DNA of 64,000 nucleotides from Rostratula benghalensis (Eukaryota; Chordata; Aves; Charadriiformes; Rostratulidae). A program made the translations under genes and the position numbers. Numbering within the stretch: the first letter of the stretch is position 1; each line of letters begins with the position of its first letter. Shown one piece after another: positions 49,301-60,510 of this stretch. The notes beneath the pieces are model-generated. The model ran no database searches and was not told the DNA's origin. It worked only from the letters and a program-made list of their open reading frames with translations. Location of the stretch: positions 310,001 through 374,000 of the forward strand of contig VXAI01000136.1 in NCBI GenBank assembly GCA_013399305.1. The letters run 5' to 3'.

Positions 49301-52300
49301 ACAAACAATAAATCAGAATGAGATGAGTTCACCAGCTTTGAATTTCTCTTTTTGCGCTTCCATCACTCATGGATTCACCTCTTCTGTGACATACAAGATG
49401 CTGGCACATCACACCTCACAGGCAGAGCTAAATAACTTCACATTTCACCAGAAAGACCAATGCCAGCAGTTACAAAGGGGCAGCTTACACCCTGCAAGAT
49501 CCCAAGACGTGTTGAAGCAGCTTCTTAGAGTGCCCATGTATTTTGTTCATGTTAAACTGTTGGTATTTAACATTTAAACAGTTGAACACAAGTAAAGAAT
49601 GAACGTTTGTCCGTGATGGAGAGACCACTATAAAGAGCAGAATTAGCTTAATGGTCTGCTTCTCAGCAGAATAGTAACCATACTTAGCATCTTTTAGTAT
49701 ACTGGTCAAAAGATTAAAAATTTGAGCCTAACCTGTTTTGAAGGTTTATGAGGTTTTTTGGTTTGGTTTTTGGTTGGGTTTTTTTTTTTTTTTGCTGCAG
49801 GTTGCTAGTATCAGGAAAATAATTTCCAGGCAGGTAGAATGAGCTTCAGTGAATCACTATCTGTGAAGGGATTTTAAACAATTGTGGCTTATTTCAAAAG
49901 GGATGGGCTGAATATCAGTTACTTCAGCCCTGCTGATAACAGGGGCTTGTGATTGGATTACTTGCTTGTATCATTTATACCATTATACTTTCTGCCACTG
50001 CCATAAATGAGGAGGTTTTTTCAGGTATTTGAACACTGTGACATTGATTCATTAAGTTTTTTCCATTCCATCCACGAATTGTATTTCCCAGTAGAAAATG
50101 GAGCAGCATTAATTACAAAAGTGAGATTTCTACACTGAGATATATAATCACCAGCACTGAAGTGCACATTATATTTTAAGATCATGCACAACATACTCTG
50201 CTGACATAATATGTAAAATGAATTCTTGATCTCTTTTGTTATTATCATTTTATCCCTGGGAAATTTAAGCTACATCTATTCTAAGAAATTAAATATGCCT
50301 GGATTGTTCTTTGGCACTGGGGCATGGAAAAACCTACATTCATATTATTAAACTCTGTTAACGTTCAAACCATTGTAGTGACATCCAAAGTGCCTGTTGG
50401 GATGGGCCTGAGATACCTCCTGGGCCTTCTCTCTGACCCCGAAGGCAGCCACGCTGGGCTCCACTCTAGCAATTTAGCAGTAGAGGCAGTGACTTCCAGT
50501 ATCCACAAATTCTCCCTGCCAGTAGTGAATCTAACAGAAGAGACACAGCCTCGGGTTTCAAAAGCAAGAAGAAAAGGGACCTGACTTTGCAGTGGTTATC
50601 CATGTTCTCTATAGGCAGAGGCTGTATTGGTAGCATGTAGCAACCAATATGATAACAACCTGTGGCCCTTGTCCTCAGTGTAGTCACTCTTGCAATCCAG
50701 TTAACATTTAATTTGCCAACTTTCATCCAAGAGGGACTATACAGAGATTTCAGATGGACTGTGCTGCCTAGGAAAGACTTGGATGAGTACCAGTGAGAAG
50801 TTTCTGGGACTCAGTATAGGTCTCAGCATATTTTTTGGTGCTGTTGGTTACATTTTAGTTACGAATCCATGCACAGAAAAGGAAATGATCCCATAATGAT
50901 TCCCACTTTTGTGTGCATGAGCACCTTTCCTCCAGTACAGTTTGTTTCCAGAGCTGCTCGTTGGGGACAGGCTGCAACCCTCATAAAGCTCCCAGGGACA
51001 GAGCACATCCCTGCACATCAGAGCCCTGTGGAGCCATATGAAGGACGAGGAGATTTTCTCTGTAATTTTTAATGGTTTGTCACCTTGAACTTTTGGCTGT
51101 GTCTGAGTATTTTTCATAGGGGCCAGAAGTGTTCAGCCTGTTGAATTACTTTCCCAGGTACAGTCAGCTCCTTTCTTCCTTCTAAAAGGCGAGGGAGGAT
51201 GATGACAACAACTAGTCTGTGATGGGAGAGGGTTTGATGTTTTTGTCTGATGCCTGTGAATAACTCCTTGATATATCTTTTAACATCAAGGGAAAGATAC
51301 TGGTCAAAGTGATGCCCAGGATATTGAAGTTTCTGATTTTTACAGACTACTCTTACTTTAAAGCTGAGATATTCAGGAAATTCCTGAACTGCAGGAAATG
51401 TAAAGAGAGACAATCAAGCCAAAGGGAGACAGGGTTTTTTTTATGGTGCTTTCAACTCATCCATACCCGAAGTGAGTCAGTCAGTGGGACTTTCGAGACA
51501 CACACCTTCAACAGAGGTGACAAGGTCAGTTTTGTTTCTGCTTTCAAAGCTTTCAGGAACAATATGTTGAAAAAACAATAAATTAGGGAGCATGAATGAA
51601 AGGGAACATTAGCCAATTACTTGTAGTGTAAATTGTTGACAGAAGTATGTAAATGGAGGTGCTCTAGGGACTATCACCATGGGGAAAATATGATCTGGGC
51701 TCTTGCCTTTTCACCATGATGCTTCATTGCCTTCTATTGTTTAATTAAAAAAGAAGGTTTCTATGCTTCCAGCTTCATCACCTTATATTGCAGTGCCTCA
51801 GAGTTTGTCTTTAATGAAAAAAGAGGTACTTACTAATCAAGATCATTAAATTTGAGTTAATAAGTGACAAAACACTCTTAATTTCACATTGATTTATCTA
51901 ATTGCAATAAACCTCAGCTGAGGGGGCCTAAAGTGAAGCAGTGCTAAAAATCTTTTGTCTTCACTGAGGCTTTGCAACAAGGCTGCTCAGAGCATCCTTC
52001 TTGCAACAGAGATTCAAGATGGAGTTTTTAAGACAGGAAATGCTTGAAGGAGAGATTGGCTCTGGATAGAAGTAAACCCAATAGGTCAGTTCTCCAGCAC
52101 GTAAAGAACAGTCAGATATTACGGCCTTTTTGCAGAAGTTTCAGTGGTCTTCCCCCACCCTGGCCCCTGAAAAAACCCAAGGAGAACATTTGGCAAAGCT
52201 GTGTATGCATTACATATGTACGTATCAAGCTTTCAATAACTCAGGAATTTGCTGGCTTTAAGCTTAATAATACTTTTTCTCTGCAAAAGCGTACATAAAA

Positions 52301-53334
52301 ATAAAGGTTCATTTATGACAGGAGTTGGAGCCAAGAGTAATAATTACTTTTATGATCCTGAAATTTTGTAGCTGATGCACCAATCATTAGTGAAGCCTTA
52401 TGGAAAGACCTGTACCCATGTAAGGGAAGTTTCCTTTTGTCTTGTGTATACATAAATTTCTCTGTCTCCCCTTCTTACATTCATTTTTAGGAATACAAGG
52501 AAATAATAGGCAATCACATTACCTAGGAAAGACATTATACTGTTGGATAAATTTATGTAAATGAGGGACAATTAATTTATCATCAGCTTTATGCCAGCAA
52601 TAAAAATATATTTATTTGCCAGAAAGGATTTGCATAAATTTTGGTATCTGATTAATAACAAGAGTTGTTAATGAAAAGAAAGAGAGCAAAATGTTCTGAT
52701 TAGCTTCTACCACTGCAAATCTACAACAGTTATGCTGTTATGAATGTATATATTCTGGATTTATTCCAGAAGAAGAGATACCAGAGTCTGGCCCTAAAGA
52801 AGACTTCAGGAAAGGAAAGGTCACTGTCAACCTTAATTTTATGCCCAGTGTGATGAATTATTGGCACGAACAACAGCCACTTAACCTTCTAGCTTTCATT
52901 TCACTGCACAAACATTAATGGATTTCTCTTAACCCCTGTGTGAGGAAGGTCAGCGTTATCCTGGTTTTAAAGATGAGGAATTGTGCAGAGAAAAGCAAGA
53001 ACAAAGATTTTTATGCTTCTGAACCTTCTCTGGCTGCTAAATTAGAGGGAAGTTGGCTCCCAGGTCTCAGACCTACATTATATGAGTATGATCTAAAACC
53101 TACCCCTTTTGCATGGACTCTATGAAGATGCAGGCTCCAGTGAGTTGAGGAGCAGATGCTAAATTCATGTGGGGCATGAAGATACTATGAGGCTTTAACC
53201 CTACCTCAACTTTCTCTTTGCCTCCACCCCAGCTGCGTGCATTGCATTTGTTCATGGGAATTGCTGTCTCAGCCCTGCTGGCTGTGCTCCCCTGTTGTCC
53301 CTCCTCCAAATCAGCAGCACCACAGTGGGATGTG
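46358..53334. other. Unassigned unique sequence
   Basis: About 7 kb with no recognised gene. The part at 46820-47480 is more GC-rich and has overlapping frames of about 100 codons on both strands, without motifs. A G/T-rich tract lies at 49752-49793. The blocks at 51810-51925 and 52540-52700 are AT-rich with several TAAT cores and could be conserved non-coding elements. Confidence 0.5.
49752..49793. repeat. G/T-rich low-complexity tract
   Basis: GGTTTTTTGGTTTGG-like units followed by a run of about fifteen T, then GCTGCAG. Confidence 0.9.
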
Positions 53335-53855
53335 TGAGAGAGCAGAGAGACCCCACCTGGGGTACTGCAGCTCTGGAACCCCCAAGATAAGAAGGACATG
53401 AACTTGTCTGCTCAAGTTCAGAAGATGCTCTGAGGGCTGGAGCACCTCTCCTATGAAGACAGATTAAGGGAGTTGGTGCTGTTCAGCCTGGAGAAGAGAA
53501 GGCTCCAGGGAGACCTTAGAGCCCCTTTCAGTCCCTAAAGGGGCCTACAGAAGAGATGGAGAGGGATTTTATCAGGGATTGTAGCAAGAGGACAAGGGGT
53601 AACAGTTTTAAACTGAAAGGTGGGATATTTAGATTAGATATCAGGAAGAAATTCTTTCCTGTGAGGGTGGTGAGACACTGGAAGAGGTTGCCCAGAGAAG
53701 CTGTGGATGACCTGCCCCTTGAAGTGTTCAAGGCCAGGCTGGATGGGGCTTTGAGCACCCTGGTCTGGTGAGAGGTGTCCCTGCCCATGGCAGGGGATTA
53801 GAATGAGATGATCTTTAAAGTCTCTTCCAAGCCCACCCATTCTATGATTCTATGG
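53335..53855 (+). mobile_element. CR1 LINE, 5'-truncated 3' end
   Basis: The + strand copy begins near CCCCACCTGGGGTACTGCAG (the ORF2 C-terminal region), runs through GTTCAGCCTGGAGAAGAGAA and AGACACTGGAAGAGG, and ends with the terminal repeat CATTCTATGATTCTATGG. This is the best preserved 3' end in the window. Internal stops and frame shifts break the frame (for example TGA near 53431 and TAA near 53537). It belongs to a different subfamily from the 57591-58145 copy, as judged by its peptide (RLDIRKKFFPVRVV in place of [15 protein letters not shown]). Confidence 0.93.
53556..53771 (+). pseudogene. CR1 ORF2 protein, C-terminal fragment
   Basis: A 71-codon open piece of the CR1 ORF2 C-terminus: FKLKGGIFRLDIRKKFF, then HWKRLPREAVDDLP and LEVFKARLDGAL. 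The preceding part of the same protein ([25 protein letters not shown]) is found just upstream in another frame, so at least one frame shift and a stop separate the two pieces. No endonuclease or reverse-transcriptase core is present. Confidence 0.88.
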
Positions 53856-54882
53856 AAAGAACTGAGCTGGAGCAGCCTGGGGAAGGATGGATGGCATTTT
53901 ACAGAGCGAGAGAGATCTGTGTTTGGTTCTGTTTATCCAGATTTTTGTGTGAGTTGCTTAATTAGCCCTTTGTTTTGATCACCTCTGTAAAATGAAGTAG
54001 TAAACCTTTTTTCTACTGCCCTTAATCTTGTACACTTAATTAGGAGTTTCTCTGACAACAGGGCTGTATTAAACACTTTGCTTAACAAAATGTTAACAAT
54101 CATAGTAGAGCTTTAGGGCTGTTTTTGATCTCATTTTTCTGTTCAGCTCATAACAAATGTATGTAGATGTAAGATATTTAAATCTTGGTTTGAAGGCATT
54201 TCTTTAGCTTTGGTCACTGGAGTGCTTTAAATTCAGACTTTATTTGGGGTCTGGCTAATGCACAGTGGAGTATTCACCTCCCATTTCTTTGGGTGTAGAA
54301 ACTGAACAACAAAGTGATGGAAAATTAGCCCAGATGAGAAGAATTTGTGTATTCTGGTAGTATTTCTTACATTCCAAATATTTACGATTATGAAATATAT
54401 ACTTATATATCTATACAAGATTGACCATGTGACCTTGCATTTTTCTTGTATCTTGACCATTCCTATTTGAGGGTCATCACTCTGTGATGAAGGACTCTGT
54501 CCTGGAAATGTCTTTTCATCAAGAACCCGTAAATCAATTCTGAAGGCTGTGGCAAGAAGATTACTATATTAATACCATCAACAAAGTCAGAACATCCAGG
54601 TTATATGAGGGAAAATGCAGCTTTGATGTTTCCTATGCAGCAGAAGCCTTTCCAAATAAACAGGATCTCACAAAATCCCCATCAAGCATCTAGACAACTG
54701 ACTCTATCATCTCTGAGCTTTGGTGGATTAAAAGTCTACTCTTGTCCTTGGTGAAGGATTTGGGCATTTCTGCCTTCCCTCTAACCACAATACATGTAGG
54801 AATGAAGGTTACAAATCCTGTTTCAATGACTGACTCACTCTTCTTCAACTGAGTGATCCCACCCTCAAAGCAAGACCTTTAG
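53856..54882. other. Unassigned spacer between CR1 copies
   Basis: About 1 kb of AT-rich sequence with no gene or repeat recognised. Confidence 0.5.
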
Positions 54883-55200
54883 TCATAGAATAATAGATTC
54901 ATAGTATCACAGAATACCAGATTGGAAGGGACCGTATGGATGATCTGGTCAAATTTTTTTTGGCAAAGGCATGGTCCAGACAAGATGGCCCAACAGTCTG
55001 TCCAGCTGAATTTTAAAAATGTCCAACAGTAGGGAATCCAGCACTTCCCTGGGGAGATTATTCCAACGGCTGATTGATCTCATTGTGAAAAATTTTTGTC
55101 TTATGTCCAGTTGGAATCTCCCCAGGAATAAATTGTGCCCAACACCCCTCATCTTTTCTGTGTGATCCCTTGTAAAATAATCCAAGGACTTCCAAACTTG
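54883..55200 (-). mobile_element. CR1 LINE, 5'-truncated, older subfamily
   Basis: On the + strand the copy starts TCATAGAATAATAGATTCAT and continues ACAGAATACCAGATTGGAAG, the reverse complement of a CR1 3' end with terminal repeat. Sequence to about 55200 encodes the ORF2 C-terminus on the - strand. Similarity fades beyond that point, so the 5' boundary is approximate. The peptide (FQLDIRQKFF, RWNNLPREVLDSLL, FKIQLDRLLGHLVW) differs clearly from the other copies, pointing to a separate subfamily. Confidence 0.88.
54949..55185 (-). pseudogene. CR1 ORF2 protein, C-terminal fragment
   Basis: A 78-codon frame with the CR1 tail signature: DYFTRDHTEKMRGVGHN, then GRFQLDIRQKFF and WNNLPREVLDSLLLDIFKI. 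The remaining, catalytic part of ORF2 is missing. The immediately upstream coding part seems to continue in a different frame (LEVLGLFYKGSHRKDE within 55058-55294), indicating an indel. Confidence 0.85.
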
Positions 55201-57590
55201 GTTCGCTTTCTTGCAGATACCACCTTGCCATCAGCAACTGCCCTTCCCACCCTCCAGAAGAGCTGCCAACACAGGTATAATTAAGTCTCAGCATAATTTA
55301 AACATTATGCCTCAGTCAGAGAATTTGAACATAGTTACCTACTTCAGGCAGAAAGTCTCTTAAAAAGGCTAAAACAATTGCTCCAAAGAACTAAAGACTG
55401 GTCAGAGTAGTTCGAATTTCTAGAAAAAATATTGGAACAGATAATCAAGCTACTGGCAAGCATTTTGAATTTAAAGCAATGCTGTACAGAAAAGGTTGCA
55501 TTTCAAGTGCTATTTTAAATAAGCTGCAGTCACACATAGGTCAGTGTTAGCACTGAATATCTCTAGAAATTGCCTTGCAATCCAAAAATAAACCCAACCC
55601 AAAAACCCAGATCCTCAGAGCAATTACCTTCATTTTAGCTTTTTTTTTTCCCAAGTGTAAGACTCCTAACACATTGAATTAATTCTTGAAAGACTTATAT
55701 GAAACATATAAAGCTCAGAGGAAAACAAGTCTTTCAAACAGCGATGCAGAAATCCAGTGGAAGTTGCCAACTTTTTTTGAGAGCAAAGATCTACATAACA
55801 AATCCCAACAACAGAGCTGTACCTCTTGCTCCCACCCAAAACACAGATGTTTTCAATGGCTGGACATTTTTCATGCAATTGTACAATTATGCAGATTTAT
55901 TGGTAGTGCACAGTTTAAGCTTCAGTATCAGAAAGTACATTTTGATGTAAATGAGGACCTGCTTATCATCTCTTCCATCTTAGCAAGTTTGAAATAGGTT
56001 TGTTTGAAGACTTCAGAATATGCATGGAAGTGGGCTAGTAAATACATCAGTCTAACTTTCCCCAAATGATGCAACACATCACGCTTTAGATAGGAAGAAA
56101 AATATTGTATTGTTTCCAGTAAGAAAGATTTTATGTGAAAAGTTACTTATGTGGCTTGGCAGAAAGACTCTTCTGGCAGGTAATGATGTGATGAAGGTCT
56201 GACATGTTCTAAATCCTTCTGTCTGCTGCATCAGCGAAATGATGTGTATTAAACCACGGCTTTGTAATTTATGTGATGACAAAGAAAGCCACAGAAATCC
56301 AATGATTCATTGCACTATGATTTCCTATCAGAATGAAAGGTACCGAAAGCCTTGGAAATGAAAAGAGTGTCTCCAGACTTGTCAGAAGACAAGGGTAGCT
56401 CACTGAATACTCAGACATGTATACAATCATAAATAAAAAGGACCAGGTCTCAGGTTCAAGAATTAGTCCATGATTATTTCTGCTGTTTAATTGCTAACGT
56501 GCTCTCTAGCCTATATTTGCTCTGGGTCAAAAAAAATGCCAGCAATGATGTGAAAAACAGGACTTTTCAAGGACCATTCCCCGCAGGCAGACTGGTTGCA
56601 GCCACCCCACCCCCCATTTTAAGGAAAGGTTAGCCATAGATGTAGGTTCTATCTTGTTTCATTTAATTTCATTTAAGTATGCCTGCCTCCACAACCATTG
56701 GGTAAAGACTGGGACTGTCTTGCAATCTTTTTTTTTTACACAGCTTCACAACGCATCTAAGTATTGTGGGGAAAATGTGCTTTTTTTTTTTTTTTTCCCA
56801 TATTATTTTGTCTGTCTCCTGTTTCATAATGAAGATGTTTTTGGGACACTTTGAATCAGTAGTTGAGATTACTTCACTCATTTGCAACAGCTAAGGAGTC
56901 ATAATGAAAAAGTATTGCATGTGTTCAACTCTTTTGTTATTTAATTCAGCTGAGCCTAGCTCTGCAGATCACAGAAAAAGACACTGTGACCATTTTTACC
57001 AGTTCTCTCTTCATTTCACTGTTCACTAATTTTCATAAATATCAGACAGAACAAAAATATTAAGGAGTGCTAAGTAATTTCGGAAGTGTCCACGTTGAAA
57101 ATGCATAGATGATGATTACCATCAGCAACTCCTCCTGTAGAAGCTGACACAGATAGTTTTTAAAATGTCTTGATGGAAGAAGCTTTTTCAATAGAAGACT
57201 GAAATGCATTGATAATTATTCAGACAAATTTGTCAGTGAAAAATGTCTGGTTTTTCCAATCTATCAATATATTTTTATTACTCTGAAAATATGGATGTTA
57301 TTATTGCCTGGTTTGTAAAGGAAAATAAAGTCTGTCTTGCAGTGTGACTGAATGTAAATGTTACAGAAAGACCAAGTACACAATGATAAGTTGTAGAGAA
57401 AATGAATCCAGACTTTTTCTCAGAGGTGGTTGGGGAAAGATGAGGCAGTGGTCGCGGATTGCACCAAGAGAAATCCTGAATGGACATAAGAGAAAATAAA
57501 GTCAAAATGAGCATGGTCAAACACATTGGAATAAGTTATCCTGAGAGATTCTAGTTGTGGCATATCTCTTCTTAGAGATATTCAAAAGTT
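55201..57590. other. Unassigned unique sequence
   Basis: About 2.4 kb, AT-rich. It holds a poly-T run at 56781-56796 and a palindrome GAATTAATTC near 55676. Overlapping frames of about 100 and 83 codons (55686-55997, +) lack motifs. No gene recognised. Confidence 0.5.
56781..56796. repeat. Poly-T run of 16
   Basis: An uninterrupted T run followed by CCCATATTATTTTG. A shorter T run lies at about 56729-56736. Confidence 0.95.
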
Positions 57591-58145
57591 GACTCCCCCT
57601 CTCCTCAGCACTGGTGAGGCCACCACTGGAATACTGCATCCAGTTCTGGGCTCCCCAGTTCAAGAGAGACAGGGAACCACTGGAGAGAGTCCAGCGTATG
57701 GCAACAAAGGTGATGGAGGGATTGGAGCATCTCCCTGCTGAGGAAAGGCTGAGAGAGCTGGGACTCTTGAGCCTGGAGAAGAGAAGGCTGAGGGGAGACC
57801 TTATTTATGCTCTGTATCTGAAGGGTGGGTTGAAGGAGGATGGATCCCGACTCTTCTCAGTGGTTCCCAGTGACAGGATGAGGGGCAATGGGTACAAGCT
57901 GGAACACAAGAAGTTCCATTCAAAGATGATGAAAGAAAACTTCTTTAGGGTGAGGGTGTCGGAGCCCTGGCAGAGGCTGCCCAGGGAGGTTGTGGAGTCC
58001 CCTTCTCTGGAGACCTTCAAGACCCTCCTGGATGCAGTCCTGAGTGATGTGCTCTGGGCAATCCTGCTTTAACAGGGGAGTTGGACTGGAAGGTCTCTAG
58101 AGGTGCCTTCCAACTCTGACAATTCTGTTATTCTGTGATTCCTTG
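57591..58145 (+). mobile_element. CR1 LINE, longest copy in the window
   Basis: The copy starts near CCCCCTCTCCTCAGCACTGG, a familiar CR1 ORF2 3' region phrase, covers the ORF2 C-terminus through its stop codon, then a short 3' UTR (GGAAGGTCTCTAGAGGTGCC) and a degenerate terminal repeat at about 58120-58150 (ATTCTGTTATTCTGTGATTC). It is the same subfamily as the inverted copy at 7749-8191. The preserved frame suggests a comparatively young insertion, but the element is still truncated far downstream of the catalytic domains. Confidence 0.94.
57614..58072 (+). pseudogene. CR1 ORF2 protein, 152-codon C-terminal fragment
   Basis: An uninterrupted frame from a GTG at 57614 to TAA. In order it shows [20 protein letters not shown] (the tail after the reverse-transcriptase domain), [75 protein letters not shown], and [18 protein letters not shown], and then the terminus ending WAILL. 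It is the longest CR1 frame here and is not broken, but the endonuclease and reverse-transcriptase catalytic parts are absent. The full-length CR1 ORF2 protein is several times longer. The start codon is only the first available one and no promoter precedes it. Confidence 0.92.
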
Positions 58146-58182
58146 ATTCCATGACTGGAGAAGTCCCAGGGAAATGTAATAT

Positions 58183-58268
58183 AATTTTGGAGTTGGCACT
58201 GGTCTGCACAGGGTATTAGATCAGATGAGCTCTTGAAATCCCTTCCAACATTTTTTTTTCTATGATTT
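58183..58268 (+). mobile_element. CR1 LINE 3' terminal scrap next to a longer copy
   Basis: GTATTAGATCAGATGAGCTC followed by TTGAAATCCCTTCCAACAT and TTTTTTTCTATGATTTTG matches the CR1 3' UTR and terminal repeat on the + strand. It lies only about 40 bases after the end of the previous CR1 copy and in the same orientation, so one element may have inserted into or beside the other. Confidence 0.75.
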
Positions 58269-60069
58269 TGAATCCAAATATCAAAACAAATGTTCATTTC
58301 AAGCTGTGATTAAAATAAGCTATAAAAAAATCAATATGGCAGTTCTCCATAAAACAAAGAACTAAATATTATAGCAGTCTGAGAACTCTACTTACACCAC
58401 TGATGTGCTAGGGACTGTCCAGATATATCAAAGGATAGTCTGTGCTCCAAACAACTCTTAAGTTTTCACTTACTCTGTTATAATTAATATAATCAGTTAA
58501 ACAGTGATTTTTAATTGAATGTGGGAATATATCTTGTAAATGTCTTCATCTGAGCAAGTAACCTTAGACTTTCCCTACAGTGTGAAGAGAGCTGATTGGT
58601 GGAGCTAAAAGAGTTTAGTGGTCCACCATCTCATTTTATGGTGGATATCTTACATTTTTCAGGTCACACTCAAAACTTCACTGGCTGCAGTGACAAGAGC
58701 ACTGCTGGCAGTACTGGGTTGTTTGGTGTGGACAAATAAGTTCTAAACCCATAATGCTGAGATGAATCTTGTCCAATGCACTTGGGGAAGGAGTTTAACA
58801 TCATTGTGACTAACTTCTGTCCTACAGGTAGGGAGGATGGATCTCAAGAAAAGAACATGGTGTGGTTCTCTCAGATTGTATCCAACCACGTGAGAGTGCA
58901 ACTCAAGATTTTCAGCATTCAGTCTCTCATGCTCTCCCATGGACTGCACAGCTCTGAAAACCACCATGGTTACAAGCTTTTCTTGTCATCCATTGTTCAT
59001 TGACATTAATTAAAAATCTGGAAGACTGTGAGAACTAGACTATGGTTTAGAAGCAGACTCTGTTTATGCATGGTAGGCCAATAACACCAGCAGGCAGAAG
59101 CAATAGTGGATATATTACTTGCTAGAGTAACCTAGAGACACTACCATTCCTTCTTTACAAAATGCAGTATATAAGCCCACAAATTTCTGTTAGTATTAAA
59201 ATAGATTTTAGTATTAAAATGTAGAATTACAGGGAAAAAAACCTCACTAAACTACAAAGGTAAAGTGCAAGAAAAGCCATTCCTGAGATCTTTGCTATGC
59301 AGCATCTCTATTCATTCATTATCTTAATGTGGCTTATATTGTATTAATGTGGCTGTTGTAACATTTGTATGTGATGCATGTGTCAAACCACCATGGACTG
59401 GAATAGGCTGGGAATACACAGACTAGCCCACTTGTCACACTGCCAACTTTGACAAAAATACCTTTCAAGTCACAGCTTCTTCTAGGTTCAGCAGCATCCA
59501 CCCAGGTGGTACCCAAGCCCTGGCCAATCAGACCCAGTGCCTGATGCTATAAGGACATTAGCATCCTCGTTGTTCCCAAGCTCCCCAGTAAATGATATTA
59601 AAAATGGATGGCTTGTCCTGTTTTCCCTTAGTGCTCTGTAGGTGTCAAGGTTTTTCATCAGCTGCACTGGCATGAGTAGGATTTACTTGTATTATAAACA
59701 AATGATTTCTTATTTACACTGAAGCAACACAGCAGCACTACTAAAAATCTCACAGTTTCAACATACATTAACTAATATTGAGATTTCAAGGGTTGTTAAA
59801 GAGCAGATCCAACCCTTTAATTAGGAAGTACCCAAACTCCCACAACCTGTTTAAATCAAACTAAGTCTGGCAAATATGCAGATGATCTAGAGGAGGGAGA
59901 GGAGAGTCCAGTTTTCTATCGATCTGAATAATAGAAGATAGGTTTGGGTCTTAAATCGGGGCAAATTCCTTGGCAGGTTGTATTTAGATCTACATTCCTC
60001 ACCATAACATCTATCTAGGAATATGAGGGATGAAAATGGAAAACACATGGACTCTTTACTGTGAAAAAG
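58269..60069. other. Unassigned unique sequence
   Basis: About 1.8 kb between CR1 copies. Contains a 13-bp direct repeat (TTAGTATTAAAAT at 59190-59202 and 59208-59220). No gene recognised. Confidence 0.5.
59190..59220. repeat. 13-bp direct repeat
   Basis: TTAGTATTAAAAT occurs twice with five bases (AGATT) between the copies, so the period is 18. Confidence 0.9.
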
Positions 60070-60510
60070 TGAGGTGCTGGAGCGGATCCAGAGAAGGACA
60101 ACAAAGCTGGTGAAGGGTCTGGTGAATAAATTTTATGAGGAGCAGCTGAGGGAGCTGGCAATGTTCAGCCTGGAGAAAAGGAGGCTGAGGGGAGAGATCT
60201 TAGGACTTTCTACAACTACATGAAAGGAGACTAGAGAGACAGGGGTTGGTCTCTTCTCTCAAGTCACAGACAAGAGGAAAAGGCCTCAAGTTGTAACAGG
60301 GGAGGTTCAGATTGGATATCAGGAAAAAAAATTATACTGGAAAGATTATCAAGCATTGGAATGGGCTGCCCAGGGAGGTGGTTGAGGCACCATCCAGGGA
60401 GGTATTAAAAAGATGAGTTGACAGAGTGCTTAGTGGCGAGATGTTTTTTATCAGAGTTTGGTTGATAGCTGGACTGCATGTTCTTAAAGGTCCCTTTCAA
60501 CCTAGACAAT
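60070..60510 (+). mobile_element. CR1 LINE, 5'-truncated, decayed
   Basis: GGTGCTGGAGCGGATCCAGA, GAGGAGCAGCTGAGGGAGCT, TTCAGCCTGGAGAAAAGGAG and GGGCTGCCCAGGGAGGTGGT are in CR1 order on the + strand, ending at AGGTCCCTTTCAACCTAGAC near 60500. The terminal octamer repeat is not recognisable. No frame of the ORF2 tail stays open for long, so this copy has accumulated indels. It is a third subfamily type by its wording. Confidence 0.9.
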
